A DNA stretch of 64,000 nucleotides from CAYXTI01 sp964468495 (GCA_964468495.1 CAYXTI010000015.1:18487-82486), one strand, 5' to 3'; shown: positions 11,770-20,438, numbered from the stretch's first letter. Notes: a model not told the origin generated them from the letters alone. Numbers and translations are program-made.

Positions 11770-12511
11770 TAAAACAGCACTACTAATTAATGGCATTAGA
11801 GAAGCAACCCGTTTTTTACATCGAGACTATTTTGAGTTAGAAAATTTACAATCCTCTTTGCAAAATACTACTATTTTTTGTCATAGATCAATACAAAAAT
11901 TAATAGAAAATTTACAAAGTAAATTAGAAAAATATTTTAACAAAATTATATTTAATTACAAAGAGTTAAATAATATCATTTATGATCAATCTATTATCTT
12001 GATTGAACCAATAGAAGGAATAAGCAATTTTTCTAGATCTTTACCATATTTTTCAACAATTGCTGTTAGCATCAAAAAAATAAACAATAATATAATTACA
12101 GAAAGGTGTGTAATTAATTTCCCTGCATTAAATGAAATATATTATGCAGAAAAAGGAAAAGGTGCTTGGGTAGAAAAAAATATCACTAACTCCTGTGGTC
12201 CAAGTAGAATAAGAGTATCTAATTTAAATAAATTAGATCAAATATCTATTGCAATTAATAATATTCAACAGTTAAACCTGATTAAAAAGATTCCTTACTC
12301 AAAAACTAAATGTTTTAATTCATATACTTACTCTACTACACTTTTCTGTTGTGGAAAAATTGATTTATCTATTTTTCCTCCAGACTCTTCATCATATTTA
12401 GCATTAAAACTATTAATAACAGAAGCAGGAGGAAATGTTTTTATATATAAAAACATGTTTATTGGTACAAATTATCAAATATATGATAAAATAAAAGAGT
12501 TAATGTGTTAA
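11762..12511 (+). CDS. Inositol-monophosphatase (SuhB) family protein, degenerate active site
   Basis: A 249-aa protein with the fold signature of the IMPase/SuhB family: a helical N-terminus, the EPIEGISNFSRSLPYFSTIAV segment (motif A region), an AEKGKGAWV strand and a LLITEAGGNVFIY end (motif B region). The catalytic and metal-binding residues normally in WIDPLDGT are changed to ILIEPIEG, the Gly-Glu-Glu of the first motif is not seen, and the Trp-Asp before the motif-B Ala-rich helix is replaced by Ser-Tyr. This looks like a pseudoenzyme, or a protein kept for a non-catalytic role; SuhB also acts with NusA in antitermination. It overlaps efp. The start was chosen by the upstream AAAGGA. 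Confidence 0.75.
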   Translation: MDNKTALLINGIREATRFLHRDYFELENLQSSLQNTTIFCHRSIQKLIENLQSKLEKYFNKIIFNYKELNNIIYDQSIILIEPIEGISNFSRSLPYFSTIAVSIKKINNNIITERCVINFPALNEIYYAEKGKGAWVEKNITNSCGPSRIRVSNLNKLDQISIAINNIQQLNLIKKIPYSKTKCFNSYTYSTTLFCCGKIDLSIFPPDSSSYLALKLLITEAGGNVFIYKNMFIGTNYQIYDKIKELMC

Positions 12512-12613
12512 AATATAATTTAATAAAATTCACTTTAACAAAACTTATACTATATCGTTGAAAATATTTATTTAATTAAAACAATAGTTATATTTATTTG
12601 GTTTTTTAAGTAA

Positions 12614-13291
12614 ATGAAAAAATTTACAATAAATTGTGATTTAGGAGGAGTAACGGGGCCATTTGATATATATATAGGAGATCCTGAAAAAAACCATCAC
12701 CCGCTACATTTTCAATCTGACTGGTTAACTAGACACAGAGGAGGGTTTATACCTCCTGATATAATGGAGGCTATTAGTAAACTTCAAACAATTGCAAGAA
12801 ATAATAATATAGAATTAGAAGAACTATGTGTATATGCTTTAAATGATATAGTACATAAACATGAAGATGATGAAGATGATGAAGATGATGAAGATGATGA
12901 AGATGATGAAGAACAACCTCTAGAAAAAACTGCTACCTCAAACACTAATGATAATATAACTAATAATACAATTCCTAATCGTCAGGCATTACCTCCTTCA
13001 TCTGATAAATTACAGCAACAAAAAACTACTACCTCAAACCCTAATGATAATATAACTAATAATACAATTCCTAATCGTCAGGCATTACCTCCTTCATCTG
13101 ATAAATTACAGCAACAAAAAACTACTACCTCAAACACTAATGATAATATAACTAATAATACAATTCCTAATCGTCAGGCATTACCTCCTTCACCTGATAA
13201 ATTACAGCAACAAAAAACTGCTACCTCAAATACTAATGATGATAACCTAACTAACAATTATCAGAATATTTCTTCAAAAAAAGAGAAATAA
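12614..13291 (+). CDS. DUF2610-domain protein with acidic tract and tandem 32-residue repeats
   Basis: The first about 80 residues (MKKFTINCDLGGVTGPFDIY, then HPLHFQSDWLTRHRGG and EELCVYAL) match DUF2610, a small domain of unknown function known from Rickettsiales. After it come an acidic tract of repeated Glu-Asp-Asp and then three full and one partial copies of a 32-residue hydrophilic repeat (core ITNNTIPNRQALPPSSDKLQ), ending in a short basic tail. No signal peptide or membrane helix is visible. The domain alone is usually a complete small protein, so the 225-aa length comes from the low-complexity tail. Function is unknown. Such repeat tails are common in secreted or surface-exposed Rickettsiales proteins, but export is not shown here. 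Confidence 0.75.
   Translation: MKKFTINCDLGGVTGPFDIYIGDPEKNHHPLHFQSDWLTRHRGGFIPPDIMEAISKLQTIARNNNIELEELCVYALNDIVHKHEDDEDDEDDEDDEDDEEQPLEKTATSNTNDNITNNTIPNRQALPPSSDKLQQQKTTTSNPNDNITNNTIPNRQALPPSSDKLQQQKTTTSNTNDNITNNTIPNRQALPPSPDKLQQQKTATSNTNDDNLTNNYQNISSKKEK
12863..12910 (+). repeat. 9-bp microsatellite encoding Glu-Asp-Asp
   Basis: Five perfect copies of GAAGATGAT (12863-12907) plus GAA, in frame within the DUF2610 gene. The pure nucleotide repeat suggests recent slippage, and copy-number change would keep the frame. Confidence 0.9.
12926..13258 (+). repeat. 96-bp tandem repeat, three full copies and one partial
   Basis: Copies start at 12926, 13022, 13118 and 13214 (partial). The unit is 96 bp (32 codons), so changes in copy number stay in frame. 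Full copies differ by only a few bases (for example ACTGCT versus ACTACT, and TCATCT versus TCACCT), implying recent expansion or homogenisation. Confidence 0.95.
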
Positions 13292-13344
13292 AAAATAATA
13301 ATATCCTTAAAATAAAATTCAAATACAATAATTTAAGATTATTC

Positions 13345-13421
13345 TGGTGGGACCGAAAGGACTTGAACCTTTGACCTAGCGATTAGGAATCACTTGCTCT
13401 ATCCTACTGAGCTACGGCCCC
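13345..13421 (-). tRNA. tRNA-Arg (CCT)
   Basis: The minus strand folds as a standard cloverleaf: acceptor GGGGCCG with CGGTCCC (one G-U), D stem GCTC/GAGC, anticodon stem AGTGA/TCGCT with loop TTCCTAA (anticodon CCT, reads AGG), T stem AAAGG/CCTTT with loop TTCAAGT, discriminator A, and CCA encoded. It lies between the DUF2610 gene and ubiX. The same 12-bp sequence, TCCTTAAAATAA, occurs on both sides (13304-13315 and 13439-13450). Confidence 0.95.
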
Positions 13422-13686
13422 TAAAATTTATTAAATAATCCTTAAAATAACGCTTGAAAATCTATTAATACAATTAATAATTTATACTACTTAGTCTTTA
13501 CTTCATTTAATATATTAATTACACTTAATCAAATCTATAATTAAAGAACTAAAATAATATCAATTAAATATAAATTTTTTGTATGTTAGTATAATTACAT
13601 ATTAATAAATAAAACATTATCTTAGGTAATAAAAATAATACTAGATAAGCTTTTAATAATTCCTTTTGCCAACCAAATTAAATTAA

Positions 13687-14262
13687 TTAACTTAAACCAT
13701 TCCAACGTTTTATCAAATCAGTTCTTATATTAAATGGATCTAACATACGTACAACAGAGTGTAATACTATATCTTGAATAGTCTTAGGTTTATTATAAAA
13801 AGCTGGAATGGCTGGATTAATAATTACACCACATTTACTCAATTTCAGCATATTCTGTATATGAATCATATGTAAAGGACTTTCTCTAACCATTAAAGAT
13901 AATTTTCGATGTTCTTTTATAGTTACACTTGCTGCACGTACTATTAAGTTATATTCATAAGAATGTGCTATCTCTGATAATGTTTTCATGCTACACGGAA
14001 CAATCAGCATACCAGCAGTAATAAAAGATCCACTTGATATAGGAGCTGTTATATCATTAGCTTTATAAACAAAACTAGCTAGATTTTTAATTTTATTAAT
14101 AGAATAATCAGTTTCAGCGTTAATTGTAATATAAGCTGCTTTTGAAATAACTAAATGGGTTTCTATAGCTAATTGCTTTAATATACGTAATAACTCAATA
14201 GCATATATTGCTCCAGAAGCACCTGTGATAGATATTATAAGTTTCTTTTTATAATTATTCAT
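13687..14262 (-). CDS. ubiX: Flavin prenyltransferase UbiX
   Basis: Makes the prenylated FMN cofactor used by the UbiD decarboxylase in ubiquinone synthesis. The flavin-binding loop is [18 protein letters not shown] near the N-terminus. Later family blocks are the PISSGSF stretch, [12 protein letters not shown], and the [19 protein letters not shown] helix that carries the conserved basic and acidic active-site residues. The length of 191 aa is normal. It is a single gene on the minus strand. With ubiB at 29.9-31.2 kb it indicates that ubiquinone synthesis is retained. Confidence 0.93.
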   Translation of the reverse strand: MNNYKKKLIISITGASGAIYAIELLRILKQLAIETHLVISKAAYITINAETDYSINKIKNLASFVYKANDITAPISSGSFITAGMLIVPCSMKTLSEIAHSYEYNLIVRAASVTIKEHRKLSLMVRESPLHMIHIQNMLKLSKCGVIINPAIPAFYNKPKTIQDIVLHSVVRMLDPFNIRTDLIKRWNGLS

Positions 14263-14387
14263 TTAAACAATAGGTTGAAAAATAGTTTATATTTTTGTAT
14301 CATTAATATAAAGAAGTATTATTAATCATAATAAAAAGCATTTTAAATATCAAAGTAATATTTTAATACAGCTAATAAATTAAAAAT

Positions 14388-14569
14388 ATGATGAAAAAAA
14401 AAGAAAAAATAAAACTTAATGCATTAAAAAAAAACATCATAAATTAGACCAAGCTATTAAAATAGCTTATAAAAGACTAATAGATAATATGAATATCATT
14501 CCATTAAAAAAAAGAAAATTACTAATCAAACAAGAAATAGTGAAAATAGAAAATAATAATAAAAAATGA
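14388..14569 (+). pseudogene. DUF465 (YdcH-like) small helical protein, frame broken at a run of nine A
   Basis: From ATG 14388 or 14391 the frame gives MMKKKEKIKLNALKK and meets a TAG at 14445. From the A-run onward, the next frame gives a clear DUF465 sequence (KHHKLDQAIKIAYKRLIDN, then IIPLKKRKLLIKQEI) ending at TGA 14567. The break sits in a homopolymer of nine A at 14426-14434. One extra A would join both halves into a normal-length protein of about 60 aa with an unbroken family match. The second frame has no ATG, GTG or TTG before the domain. It may be a pseudogene, a sequencing error in the run, or a gene read by slippage on the A-tract. DUF465 function is unknown. Confidence 0.75.
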
Positions 14570-14806
14570 TAATCAATAAAAATAATTTAATAATTATTAT
14601 TAAGAATATTCTAATATTATCTAAATCAATAGCGATAATACATATATCAATAAGATATTTGAGATTGTAAATAAACTTGCTAATTAATTAGAGTAAAATT
14701 CTTTGTAGATAAGGTGATTTTTATAATATAGCTCTAAATAATTTAATATTTATTGAATCATATCTATTTACTATTTTTATATTTTATGTTAGTTTGTTAA
14801 TCAAAA

Positions 14807-14881
14807 GCGGATGTAGCTCAGGGGTAGAGCGCTACCTTGCCAAGGTCGAGGCCAAGGGTTCGAATCCCTTCACCCGCTCCA
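14807..14881 (+). tRNA. tRNA-Gly (GCC)
   Basis: Cloverleaf: acceptor GCGGATG with CACCCGC, D stem GCTC/GAGC, anticodon stem CTACC/GGTCG with loop TTGCCAA (anticodon GCC), T stem AAGGG/CCCTT with loop TTCGAAT, discriminator T, and CCA encoded. Two pairs are mismatched as read: A5-C68 in the acceptor and U28-C42 in the anticodon stem. It precedes the desaturase gene by 52 bp on the same strand. Confidence 0.93.
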
Positions 14882-14933
14882 TATTTTATTGTAATAGTAT
14901 TTATTGTATTTGGATTTATAATCTTTAAAAGTT

Positions 14934-16127
14934 ATGTATAAAAAAATAAATTTACTTGCTACATTTGCATTAATTATATTACCAATAATAGTGTTTATTA
15001 TGTGTTATCTCTATATAAGAGTATATGGCATAGGATTAACTGAGATATGTTTATTTATTTTAGGTTATTATGGATGTAATATAGCTGTTGGAGTAGGATT
15101 ACATCGATTATGGTCCCATGAGTCATATAAAACTAATAAATATATAGAATTTATATTAGCTTTATTATCATCTGGTACATTACAAGGACCTATCTTATCG
15201 TGGGCATCAAATCACCTGAATCATCATAGATATACCGATACTGAGCATGATCCACACTCACCTTTTAAATATAAAAATCCTATCAAGGGATTTTTATGGG
15301 CTCACATAGGATGGATGCTAGTAGGTGAGGGGAGCTATAAATTTATTGACCGTATTACCATGGTTAAATTAGGAAAAAATAAGATTTTAAAATGGCAATT
15401 AAGATATTATTGGCAAATAGCAACTATAATGAATACTATAGTCCCAGCATTGGTAGGAATATTAATAGGGCAAAAATTATTATACGCATATGCCGGAATT
15501 GTCTTCATAGGGATGGCAAGAATATGTCAACAACATTTAACATTTTGTGTCAATTCTTTATGTCATTTCCTTGGTAGTAAAGGTTATACAAAAGGGACAG
15601 CAGGAGATATATGGTGGTTAGCAATTCTTTTGTTAGGAGAAAATTGGCACAATTTTCACCATGCTTTTCCATCAGACTATAGAAATGGGGTAAAATGGTA
15701 TCATTTTGATGTTCATAAATGGATTATATATATAATGAACAAATTAGGATTAGCTTGGGATTTAAAAAGAACTGCGAATATAAGAGTAAATGCAAGAATT
15801 TCACAAACTATAGATTTATTTATCTCATCAAGAAGAGAGCAATTAACTATAATGTTAAATAAAGTGCATAGCTTAACAGAATCTATGCAAAGTAAAATTA
15901 AAGAGATTGATCAAACATCAAACTTATTTATTAAAAAATGTAGTAAAACTTATTTTAATTTAAATAAAAACTTAACAAGTTTAAACGATAAGCTTAATTT
16001 TCATTTAAAAGAATTAAATAATACTTCTGATAGGATAGTAAAAGCTTTTGCTAAAGAGGTCAAAAAAACTGAAAAAGCTGTTTATAAATTTTATTCTAAT
16101 ATAGAACATATAAAAAGTTATATATAA
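14934..16127 (+). CDS. Membrane fatty acid (acyl-CoA) delta-9 type desaturase with C-terminal coiled-coil tail
   Basis: A di-iron membrane desaturase that would insert a cis double bond into membrane acyl chains. The three His boxes are HRLWSH (57-62), HLNHHRYTDTEHD (from about 94) and NWHNFHHAFPSDYRNG (from about 237), with paired hydrophobic helices before and between them, as in stearoyl-CoA desaturases. The catalytic part ends near residue 285. The last about 105 residues form a hydrophilic helical segment with heptad-like spacing (MLNKVHSLTESMQSKIKEID and onward) that ordinary bacterial members of about 300 aa lack. The tail is in frame and has no stop or compositional break. Its role is unknown. 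Confidence 0.88.
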   Translation: MYKKINLLATFALIILPIIVFIMCYLYIRVYGIGLTEICLFILGYYGCNIAVGVGLHRLWSHESYKTNKYIEFILALLSSGTLQGPILSWASNHLNHHRYTDTEHDPHSPFKYKNPIKGFLWAHIGWMLVGEGSYKFIDRITMVKLGKNKILKWQLRYYWQIATIMNTIVPALVGILIGQKLLYAYAGIVFIGMARICQQHLTFCVNSLCHFLGSKGYTKGTAGDIWWLAILLLGENWHNFHHAFPSDYRNGVKWYHFDVHKWIIYIMNKLGLAWDLKRTANIRVNARISQTIDLFISSRREQLTIMLNKVHSLTESMQSKIKEIDQTSNLFIKKCSKTYFNLNKNLTSLNDKLNFHLKELNNTSDRIVKAFAKEVKKTEKAVYKFYSNIEHIKSYI

Positions 16128-16381
16128 AATTTGATATTTTAAATATATTATTTTTATATCTTTACAAAACTATATCATTTTGATATCCTATAGGGAGACA
16201 AAGATTAATCATCATCCTAAATAATAAATAACTTCCTAAAAAAATTTATTTGGCAGCATATTAGCTAATTTATAATTTTATATAATATTAATTATTACTA
16301 GCTATAGTTAAAACACCAGTTATATAATCTAACATTATTATTTCTAACAAACTAGATTCCACAACATTAAATAAAAAAAAT

Positions 16382-17806
16382 ATGAAGAAATATTATAGAG
16401 ATCTTAAAAAAAAATCAGAGCATTTTTCCAAAAAAGATGATAATAAAAAAAATATATCGTTAGAAAGAAAAAAGCTCAATCCAAATAAAGCTCTAAAAAA
16501 TACCCCAATAGAAAATAATGTTAAAACTAATAAAGATAATGATGTAATTACAGTTACACTAAAACAATTAAAACAAAAATCACCTGAAGAGCTTCAAAAT
16601 GAAGCTGAATCACTAGGGATTGAAAATTCAAGCTCTTTATTAAAACAAGAGTTAATATTTGCTATTTTAAAAAAAATCGTTGATCAAGGAGGACAAATTT
16701 CGGGTGAAGGAGTACTAGAAATATTGCCTGATAATTTTGGATTCCTACGTTCCCCGGACACTAGTTATTTAGCTGGATTAGATGATATTTATGTATCTCC
16801 TAGTCAAATTCGTAGATTTGGTTTAAAAAAAGGAGACACTGTAGAAGGGCAAATTAGAGCACCAAAATCTGGAGAAAAATATTTTGCTTTATTAAAAGTA
16901 AGCAAAGTAAACTGTGAAGATAATAATAAAGCTTACCATAGAGTACATTTTGATAATTTAACTCCACTATACCCAGAAAAAAAACTATCATTAGAAATAG
17001 ATGGAAGTACTAAAGACTTTAGTACTAGAATAATTGAAATGGTAGCTCCTATGGGTAAAGGGCAAAGAGCGTTAATTGTTGCTCCACCACGTACAGGAAA
17101 AACAGTATTATTACAAAATATTGCTCATGCTATTACTACTAATAATCCAGAAGTATTTTTAATAGTAACATTAATTGATGAAAGACCAGAAGAAGTAACT
17201 GATATGCAAAGATCTGTTCATGGAGAAGTTGTAAGTTCTACTTTTGATGAACCTGCAGCAAGACATGTACAACTAGCCGAAATGGTTATTGAAAAAGCTA
17301 AAAGATTAGTAGAACATAAAAAAGATGTAGTTATACTATTAGATTCTATTACTCGACTCGCAAGAGCATATAATACTGTAGTTCCCTCGTCTGGTAAAGT
17401 ATTAACTGGAGGTGTTGATGCTAATGCTCTACAAAGGCCAAAAAGATTTTTTGGAGCAGCACGTAACATAGAAAATGGAGGATCTTTAACTATTATAGCA
17501 ACTGCACTAATTGAAACAGGCTCTAGAATGGATGAAGTAATATTTGAAGAATTTAAAGGAACAGGAAATTCTGAGATAGTTTTAGATCGTAAAATTTCTG
17601 ATAAAAGAATTTATCCTGCTATTGATATTACTAAATCTGGGACAAGAAAAGAAGAACTATTAATAGAAAAATCAATATTATCTAAAATGTGGGTATTAAG
17701 GCGTATTATTAATCCTATGGGGACAATTGATGCAGTAGAATTTTTATTAGGAAAGTTTAAAATAACAAAAAATAATTCTGAATTTTTTACATCAATGAAT
17801 TCATAA
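16382..17806 (+). CDS. rho: Transcription termination factor Rho
   Basis: Hexameric RNA-dependent ATPase that terminates transcription. The order is: a Lys/Asn-rich N-terminal extension (about 1-55); a Rho N-terminal helical domain ([18 protein letters not shown]); the cold-shock-like RNA-binding domain ([16 protein letters not shown]); Walker A APPRTGKT (234-241); Walker B region [15 protein letters not shown]; and the Q/R-loop part with [20 protein letters not shown]. The length of 474 aa is longer than E. coli Rho because of the basic extension, which is common in A/T-rich Rickettsiales. It lies upstream of mdh by about 100 bp. Confidence 0.97.
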   Translation: MKKYYRDLKKKSEHFSKKDDNKKNISLERKKLNPNKALKNTPIENNVKTNKDNDVITVTLKQLKQKSPEELQNEAESLGIENSSSLLKQELIFAILKKIVDQGGQISGEGVLEILPDNFGFLRSPDTSYLAGLDDIYVSPSQIRRFGLKKGDTVEGQIRAPKSGEKYFALLKVSKVNCEDNNKAYHRVHFDNLTPLYPEKKLSLEIDGSTKDFSTRIIEMVAPMGKGQRALIVAPPRTGKTVLLQNIAHAITTNNPEVFLIVTLIDERPEEVTDMQRSVHGEVVSSTFDEPAARHVQLAEMVIEKAKRLVEHKKDVVILLDSITRLARAYNTVVPSSGKVLTGGVDANALQRPKRFFGAARNIENGGSLTIIATALIETGSRMDEVIFEEFKGTGNSEIVLDRKISDKRIYPAIDITKSGTRKEELLIEKSILSKMWVLRRIINPMGTIDAVEFLLGKFKITKNNSEFFTSMNS

Positions 17807-17909
17807 AAATATATCATATATAAAATAAATAACTTTAAATAATTTATAATTTTGGTTATATTTAATAAAATATAATAAATAACTTATTTATTTAGAGGAT
17901 TATAAAATA

Positions 17910-18854
17910 ATGTATAATAGAGCAAAAATATCGCTAATAGGGGCTGGAAATATAGGTGGGACTCTAGCACATATGATTGTAAAAGAAAATCTAGGAGATG
18001 TTATACTATTCGATGTTGAAGAACATAAGGCAAAAGGAAAAGCATTAGATATTTCTCAAGCAATTACACTAAATTATTCGGACATGTCTATTATTGGAAC
18101 TTGTAAATACCAAGATATAGCTAATTCAGATGTAATTGTTGTAACAGCTGGAGTTGCACGAAAACCAGGTATGAGTAGAGATGATTTATTATCTATAAAT
18201 GCTAAAATCATAAAAGTTGTAGCTCAAGGAATAAAAAAATATAGTCCTAATGCATTAGTAATAATAATAACTAATCCTCTAGATGCAATGGTATCTCTAA
18301 TGCATAAAGTAAGTGGTCTATCTTCTCAGAAAGTAATAGGAATGGCTGGAGTACTTGATTCAGCTAGACTAAATAGCTTTATTTCTCAAGAATTACAAAT
18401 ATCAATAGATAACATAGATAGTATGGTTATGGGGGGACATGGAGATTTAATGATCCCAATTATAAAATATACTACAGTAAAAGGTATACCCTTACCAGAT
18501 ATTATAAAAATGGGTTGGTGTACTCAAGAAACAATAGATGCAATAATAACACGTACTAAATATGGAGGAGGGGAGATAGTATCTCTTTTAAAAAATGGAT
18601 CTGCATTTTATACTCCTGCAGCTGCTGCTCTTACAATGATAAGTAGCTATTTATTAGATCAGCGTAAAATAATGTTATGTGCCGCATACTTAAATGGTGA
18701 ATATAATGAAAAAGATATATATATTGGTGTCCCAGTAATAATTGGAAAAAATGGAGTAGAAAAAATCATTGAGATTAATTTAAATGATAGCGAAAAAAAT
18801 AATTTCAAACAATCTATTGATAATATAAGAACATTAGTAGCATCAATTAAATAG
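17910..18854 (+). CDS. mdh: Malate dehydrogenase
   Basis: NAD-dependent oxidation of malate to oxaloacetate in the TCA cycle. The nucleotide-binding loop is LIGAGNIGGTLAH near the N-terminus. The substrate-binding Arg lies in TAGVARKPGMSRDDLL, ITNPLDAMV follows, and the catalytic His lies in MGGHGDLM. The Arg after VAR and the length of 314 aa fit the LDH-like MDH group of alphaproteobacteria. An AGAGGA ribosome-binding site precedes the ATG by 10 nt. mdh is often next to sucC-sucD in relatives; here flagellar rod genes follow after 140 bp. Confidence 0.95.
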   Translation: MYNRAKISLIGAGNIGGTLAHMIVKENLGDVILFDVEEHKAKGKALDISQAITLNYSDMSIIGTCKYQDIANSDVIVVTAGVARKPGMSRDDLLSINAKIIKVVAQGIKKYSPNALVIIITNPLDAMVSLMHKVSGLSSQKVIGMAGVLDSARLNSFISQELQISIDNIDSMVMGGHGDLMIPIIKYTTVKGIPLPDIIKMGWCTQETIDAIITRTKYGGGEIVSLLKNGSAFYTPAAAALTMISSYLLDQRKIMLCAAYLNGEYNEKDIYIGVPVIIGKNGVEKIIEINLNDSEKNNFKQSIDNIRTLVASIK

Positions 18855-18994
18855 TTGAAAATAGATAATTTAAAAACAATTAAAAGAATATAAAAATAAT
18901 TAAGAATAAATTATAAAGTATAAAAACTATTGATATACAAGAATTATTAGGTTACCATTAATAACAAATATTAAATGAATTTAAGTAAGTTATA

Positions 18995-19504
18995 GTGTAT
19001 AAATATTTAATCAAATTTTTAATCATAGTAGTAAATGTTGTTACAATAACTGTATCTTATGGTCACCAAAAAAATATATATAAACATAATACTCCATACT
19101 TAACAAATGATTTATTAAAAAAATCATTAAAAATTATAGCTTTTAGACATAAAATATTATCACAAAATATTGCAAATATTAATACTCCTGGTTATAAGGC
19201 AAATGAAGTAATAGTCCCTAGAGAGTATAGGGATCTTATGAAGAATACTAATAATAAAATAAGAAGAATTAACCTAAAACGCACTTCTGATAAACATATG
19301 ACCATAAGGAATAGTTCTAGTAATCAAGAATTATCTACCTATAAAATACAGGATCCATATGAGATAAATCCTAATGGGAATAATGTATCATTAGAACAAC
19401 AAATGGTTAAGATTTCCCAAAATCAGCATGACTATAATTTTGCATTAAAGAATTTCACTACTATTAATAGCTTAATAACACTTGTTCTAGGTAATCATAA
19501 ATGA
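18995..19504 (+). CDS. flgB: Flagellar proximal rod protein FlgB with hydrophobic N-terminus
   Basis: FlgB is a rod subunit of the flagellar basal body. The family motif is SQNIANINTPGYKANEV (from about residue 55), after an amphipathic helix (LKKSLKIIAFRHK), and the C-terminal helix NVSLEQQMVKISQNQHDYNF matches the rod-protein end. Unusually, about 25 residues precede this, forming a hydrophobic signal-peptide-like stretch (KYLIKFLIIVVNVVTITVSY). The GTG at 18995 is the only standard start, because a stop lies three codons upstream and no ATG, GTG or TTG occurs before the conserved helix. Canonical FlgB has no such segment and leaves by the flagellar type III system. The stop overlaps the flgC ATG. 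Confidence 0.88.
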   Translation: MYKYLIKFLIIVVNVVTITVSYGHQKNIYKHNTPYLTNDLLKKSLKIIAFRHKILSQNIANINTPGYKANEVIVPREYRDLMKNTNNKIRRINLKRTSDKHMTIRNSSSNQELSTYKIQDPYEINPNGNNVSLEQQMVKISQNQHDYNFALKNFTTINSLITLVLGNHK

Positions 19505-19971
19505 AATTTCTTTTATTTTTATTTTATTTTCTCAGTTATATTAGAATTTCCTACTGTTTAGAGGATAACTTTTATAAAGCAATAGAAATTGCAGCGCATG
19601 GTTGTAGGTTTCAGTCAGAAAGGATAAAAATTGCTTCAGAAAATCTAGCGAATGCTGATTCAACAGCTAAAACATTTAAGGAAGACCCATATAAAAGAAA
19701 AACTATTTATGGTACTAACCAGTATGATAGAAAAGCTAAAACCCATTTATTAAAAGTAAGTAGTGTAAGACACGACAAATCTCCTTTTATTATTAAATAT
19801 GATCCCTATCACCCTGCTGCAAATAACTATGGCTATGTAAAATATCCTAATGTACAAATAGAAATTGAAAAAATTGATGCTCATGAGGCTGCACGAAGTC
19901 ATGAAGCAAATCTAACTATTATAGAAATTACTAACTCATTAATCTCAAAAACAATAGAATTATTAAAATGA
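19501..19971 (+). CDS. flgC: Flagellar proximal rod protein FlgC with hydrophobic N-terminus
   Basis: FlgC is a second rod subunit. The family core is AIEIAAHGCRFQSERIKIAS followed by ENLANADST, with the later IEIEKIDAHEAARSHEANL block and a terminal helix. The first about 19 residues (MKFLLFLFYFLSYIRISYC) are strongly hydrophobic and precede the usual start of the family. The ATG overlaps the flgB stop (ATGA), and no later in-frame start exists before the core, so the extension is real if the gene is translated. The Cys at 19 lacks a convincing lipobox. The stop overlaps the fliE start in the same way, so all three are probably translated in coupled fashion. Confidence 0.88.
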   Translation: MKFLLFLFYFLSYIRISYCLEDNFYKAIEIAAHGCRFQSERIKIASENLANADSTAKTFKEDPYKRKTIYGTNQYDRKAKTHLLKVSSVRHDKSPFIIKYDPYHPAANNYGYVKYPNVQIEIEKIDAHEAARSHEANLTIIEITNSLISKTIELLK

Positions 19972-20381
19972 CAATAGATATGATTAGTTCAATACAAAAT
20001 ATCTGTAATGAAACACAAAAATATAATAACATTAATAATGTTAATGTTAATGTTGCAGTAAATAATGCAATCAACTTTGATAAAATGGTAAAACAGCAAT
20101 TTAACAATATCATAAAAACCCCTATAGATCAGCAATTTCCTATAAACATTAATTTTGATAATAACTGTTCTAATAAAAATACCGTTCTTGACATTGCTCA
20201 AACTATAAGGACTACTTTAAACAATTATGAACAAAAAACACAAGAATCAGTAATAGGAAAAGCTTCAATAGTTGATGTTCTTACCTCATCAACTGAAGTA
20301 AAAAACTTAATTGATGTTACTGTAAAAATACGTGAAAAACTTATGGAATCATGGGATAAAATAATAAATATAAATATATAA
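19968..20381 (+). CDS. fliE: Flagellar hook-basal body protein FliE
   Basis: FliE joins the MS ring to the rod. The conserved C-terminal half is present: a long helix, VDVLTSSTEVKNLIDVTVKI, then REKLMESWDKIININI at the end, as in the family. The N-terminal about 60 residues are Asn-rich and weakly conserved. The length of 137 aa is slightly above the usual about 110. Unlike FlgB and FlgC it has no hydrophobic N-terminus. The start ATG overlaps the flgC stop. No further flagellar gene follows, as the convergent radA is next. Confidence 0.85.
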   Translation: MTIDMISSIQNICNETQKYNNINNVNVNVAVNNAINFDKMVKQQFNNIIKTPIDQQFPININFDNNCSNKNTVLDIAQTIRTTLNNYEQKTQESVIGKASIVDVLTSSTEVKNLIDVTVKIREKLMESWDKIININI

Positions 20382-20438
20382 AATATATTTATTCTCTAGG
20401 TAATGTTAATAATAAATATACTCAATAAAACATTATCA

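Noticed and set aside
12926..13258. Regular 96-bp repeats considered as a CRISPR-like array
   Set aside because: There are no spacers, the unit is a multiple of three and codes in frame within one protein, and no cas gene is nearby.
14711..14733. AGGTGATTTT motif shared with 40404-40413, considered as a common promoter element
   Set aside because: Two copies of a 10-mer in a window this A/T-rich are close to chance, and the flanks do not align further.
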